This document shows, piece by piece, positions 5,163 through 6,633 of a stretch of DNA of 6,633 bases. A program made the position numbers and the translations under genes. How positions within the stretch are numbered: the stretch's first letter is position 1; the number at the start of each line of letters is the position of its first letter. Under the pieces are notes generated by a model. It was not told where the DNA came from and did not search any database. It saw only the letters and a list, made by a program, of their open reading frames with translations. Source of the DNA: Acidobacteriota bacterium (GTDB taxonomy: Bacteria; Acidobacteriota; UBA4820; DSQY01); assembly GCA_022759065.1 (NCBI GenBank), contig JAEMPZ010000151.1, positions 1-6,633 of the forward strand. Reading direction: 5' to 3'.

Positions 5163-6633
5163 ATGGACGACCGTGAACTCGAATCGCTGTTTCCATACAT
5201 AGCCCACAGGTACAGGCCCATCACCGAGACCGGCGGCTGGTTTTATACGGCCCTCATCCACAATGGGTTCTCGAGCGTTACTGTGCTAGGGCTGAGGCTC
5301 TTGCCCGAGATTGCGGTGGGCATGCCCAGAAAGAACCCAGACGAGCCCATCTTCGTCTACGTCGCCAGGCACAGGAGCGAATTTGATTACGCGCTGCTGC
5401 TCGCCGCCCTTTTCAAGCAGGGGATGTTCGCCACCACGCAGGCTGGAGACAACCTTTTCATAGGCCCTCTTGGCCCGTTCATGGCAAAGAGGGGCGCGTT
5501 CAAAGTGCTCAGGTTCAAGGAGGGCGAAACAAAAACCTTCTATCACTGGGGCTGGAAGCGCGACCGCTTCTACAAAATGTGGGCGAAAATTCCGGTCCTA
5601 CGCAAGGCGCTGAGAAAGAAACCGGTGGTCCTGACTCGGCAGGATTACCGCCGGATGTATGCTCTTTACATCCGCCACCTTGTGCGCGAAGGTTACGACA
5701 TACAGGTTTATCCCGAGTTCGAGTGGTCGGCCAAAGGGAAGAAACGCCTCGGACGAAGCAAATCAGGGCTACTGAACCCAATGGCGGCGGCAGTTTTTGA
5801 ATCGCTTCTCGACGCGGAGCGCGCCACCGGCAGGCCTGTTTTCATCGTCCCCGTCAATGTCAACTACGAGAGGGTGCCCGAAGACACGAACATCCGCCGC
5901 ATTCAGGCGGTGCGGGAATATCTGGCGAGAAAGCTGCGGCTTGGCAACGCGATCGGCAACGCGGTGAGCTACTCCTTCGACTTTGTTTACAACATACTGC
6001 TCTGCCTGCCCGGCGTGAACATCGTGCCCAGGGCGCGCCGCCCGGCCACGATCGTTCACATAGGAGAACCTTACCGCCTCGCCCCGCCCGAAGGCGAAGA
6101 TCTCGCGCGCGCCACCGCCCAAAGCGCCATGATTTCCTCCCGTTACCCGGACAAGGAGGATGGCCGGGAAAAGCCCTCCGAGGCGGAGCTTGCGGCAAAC
6201 GTGGCCAGAATGAAGGTGGGCGCCCTGGAAGTCGCGTACCCCTGCCAGCTCGTGGCCTACAGCGCGCTGGAGCCGCTGATGAATGAAGGCTGGTGGACAT
6301 TGATGCGAGAGGTCTTCGGCCAGGAGGGGAAAAACGCCGGATACGGGCCGGGACTCCCCGATACCTACGTGGTCCCGCTCGAAGAATTGCGGCGGCGCTA
6401 CCATGACAACTTCCGTTTTCTCGGCGCCAAGAACTTCAGCATTCACGAAGTCGCCGGCCCGGGTGGCGGCCCCATTTCCCTTGAAGAGGCTCTTGGCGAG
6501 ATGGACCGCTTCTTCGCCACGCGGCTTCTCATCAACCCCATCTTTGATTGGAACGAGAAGGAGCTTACCGTCAAGGATATGCCAACGTTCGTCCAGTACG
6601 CCAACCACATCGCCCACCTCTTCCGCGAAGAGA
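5163..6633 (+). CDS. PlsB-like glycerol-3-phosphate acyltransferase, 3' end outside window
   Basis: The frame is open from ATG 5163 to the window end (490 codons and one base). It belongs to the acyltransferase superfamily that transfers an acyl chain to glycerol 3-phosphate at the membrane, the first step of phospholipid synthesis. Motif I is H-R-S-E-F-D-Y (catalytic H70 and D75), as in PlsB. Motif II is G-P-L-G-P-F-M-A-K-R-G-A-F (101-113), and motif IV is F-I-V-P-V-N-V-N-Y-E (227-236). Motif III should read like E-G-G-R-S-R-T-G but is Y-P-E-F-E-W-S-A-K-G (183-192): the glutamate, serine and last glycine remain, while the first glycine and the arginine thought to contact the substrate phosphate are lost. 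Roughly 40 residues between motifs II and III are rich in W, K and R. No membrane segment is obvious. Substrate specificity is therefore uncertain; another lipid acyltransferase role is possible. Confidence 0.82.
   Translation, partial: MDDRELESLFPYIAHRYRPITETGGWFYTALIHNGFSSVTVLGLRLLPEIAVGMPRKNPDEPIFVYVARHRSEFDYALLLAALFKQGMFATTQAGDNLFIGPLGPFMAKRGAFKVLRFKEGETKTFYHWGWKRDRFYKMWAKIPVLRKALRKKPVVLTRQDYRRMYALYIRHLVREGYDIQVYPEFEWSAKGKKRLGRSKSGLLNPMAAAVFESLLDAERATGRPVFIVPVNVNYERVPEDTNIRRIQAVREYLARKLRLGNAIGNAVSYSFDFVYNILLCLPGVNIVPRARRPATIVHIGEPYRLAPPEGEDLARATAQSAMISSRYPDKEDGREKPSEAELAANVARMKVGALEVAYPCQLVAYSALEPLMNEGWWTLMREVFGQEGKNAGYGPGLPDTYVVPLEELRRRYHDNFRFLGAKNFSIHEVAGPGGGPISLEEALGEMDRFFATRLLINPIFDWNEKELTVKDMPTFVQYANHIAHLFREE

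Noticed and set aside
5769..6617. 282-residue open frame on the minus strand
   Set aside because: It lies antisense to the acyltransferase frame, which carries recognised motifs. The minus-strand translation shows no family features and is explained by the high GC content.
1..6633. CRISPR array, tRNA or rRNA genes, or transposase
   Set aside because: No regularly spaced direct repeats with unique spacers, no cloverleaf or conserved rRNA segment, and no transposase-like frame were seen on either strand.

Overview
This looks like chromosomal DNA from a GC-rich (about 60% by eye) Gram-negative bacterium. The support is a canonical Shine-Dalgarno site before several genes, a ComEC-type channel, a PlsB-type glycerolipid acyltransferase and a GGDEF/PilZ signalling protein. 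A selenocysteine codon and dispersed intergenic repeats of the kind common in environmental genomes fit a deltaproteobacterial (Desulfobacterota-like) or similar uncultured lineage. This placement is inference; nothing here is a taxonomic marker.

Layout. At the left edge a minus-strand reading frame appears to begin at about 55-70 and run out of the window. Positions 71-366 are intergenic and carry an inverted pair of a roughly 27-base repeat. Four plus-strand genes follow. (1) 367-1407 encodes an exported thioredoxin-fold protein with a C-terminal TPR region. Its catalytic motif reads W-UGA-G-G-C, so the in-frame TGA at 514-516 most likely encodes selenocysteine. (2) 1382-2575 overlaps it by 26 bases and encodes a diguanylate cyclase with an intact GGEEF site, an I-site and a C-terminal PilZ-like domain. 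A repeat-filled gap (2576-2752) follows. (3) 2753-5092 encodes a full-length ComEC/Rec2 DNA-uptake channel. (4) 5163 to beyond the window end encodes a PlsB-like glycerol-3-phosphate acyltransferase with good motifs I, II and IV but an aberrant motif III.

How they relate. Genes 1 and 2 overlap and are probably co-transcribed and perhaps translationally coupled. This pairs an extracytoplasmic redox protein with a cytoplasmic c-di-GMP enzyme. comEC and the acyltransferase share the strand but show no evident functional link to genes 1 and 2.

The strongest item is the putative thioredoxin-TPR selenoprotein. A conventional gene caller would split it at the TGA into a 49-residue fragment (from 367) and a 281-residue protein lacking its active site (from 562).
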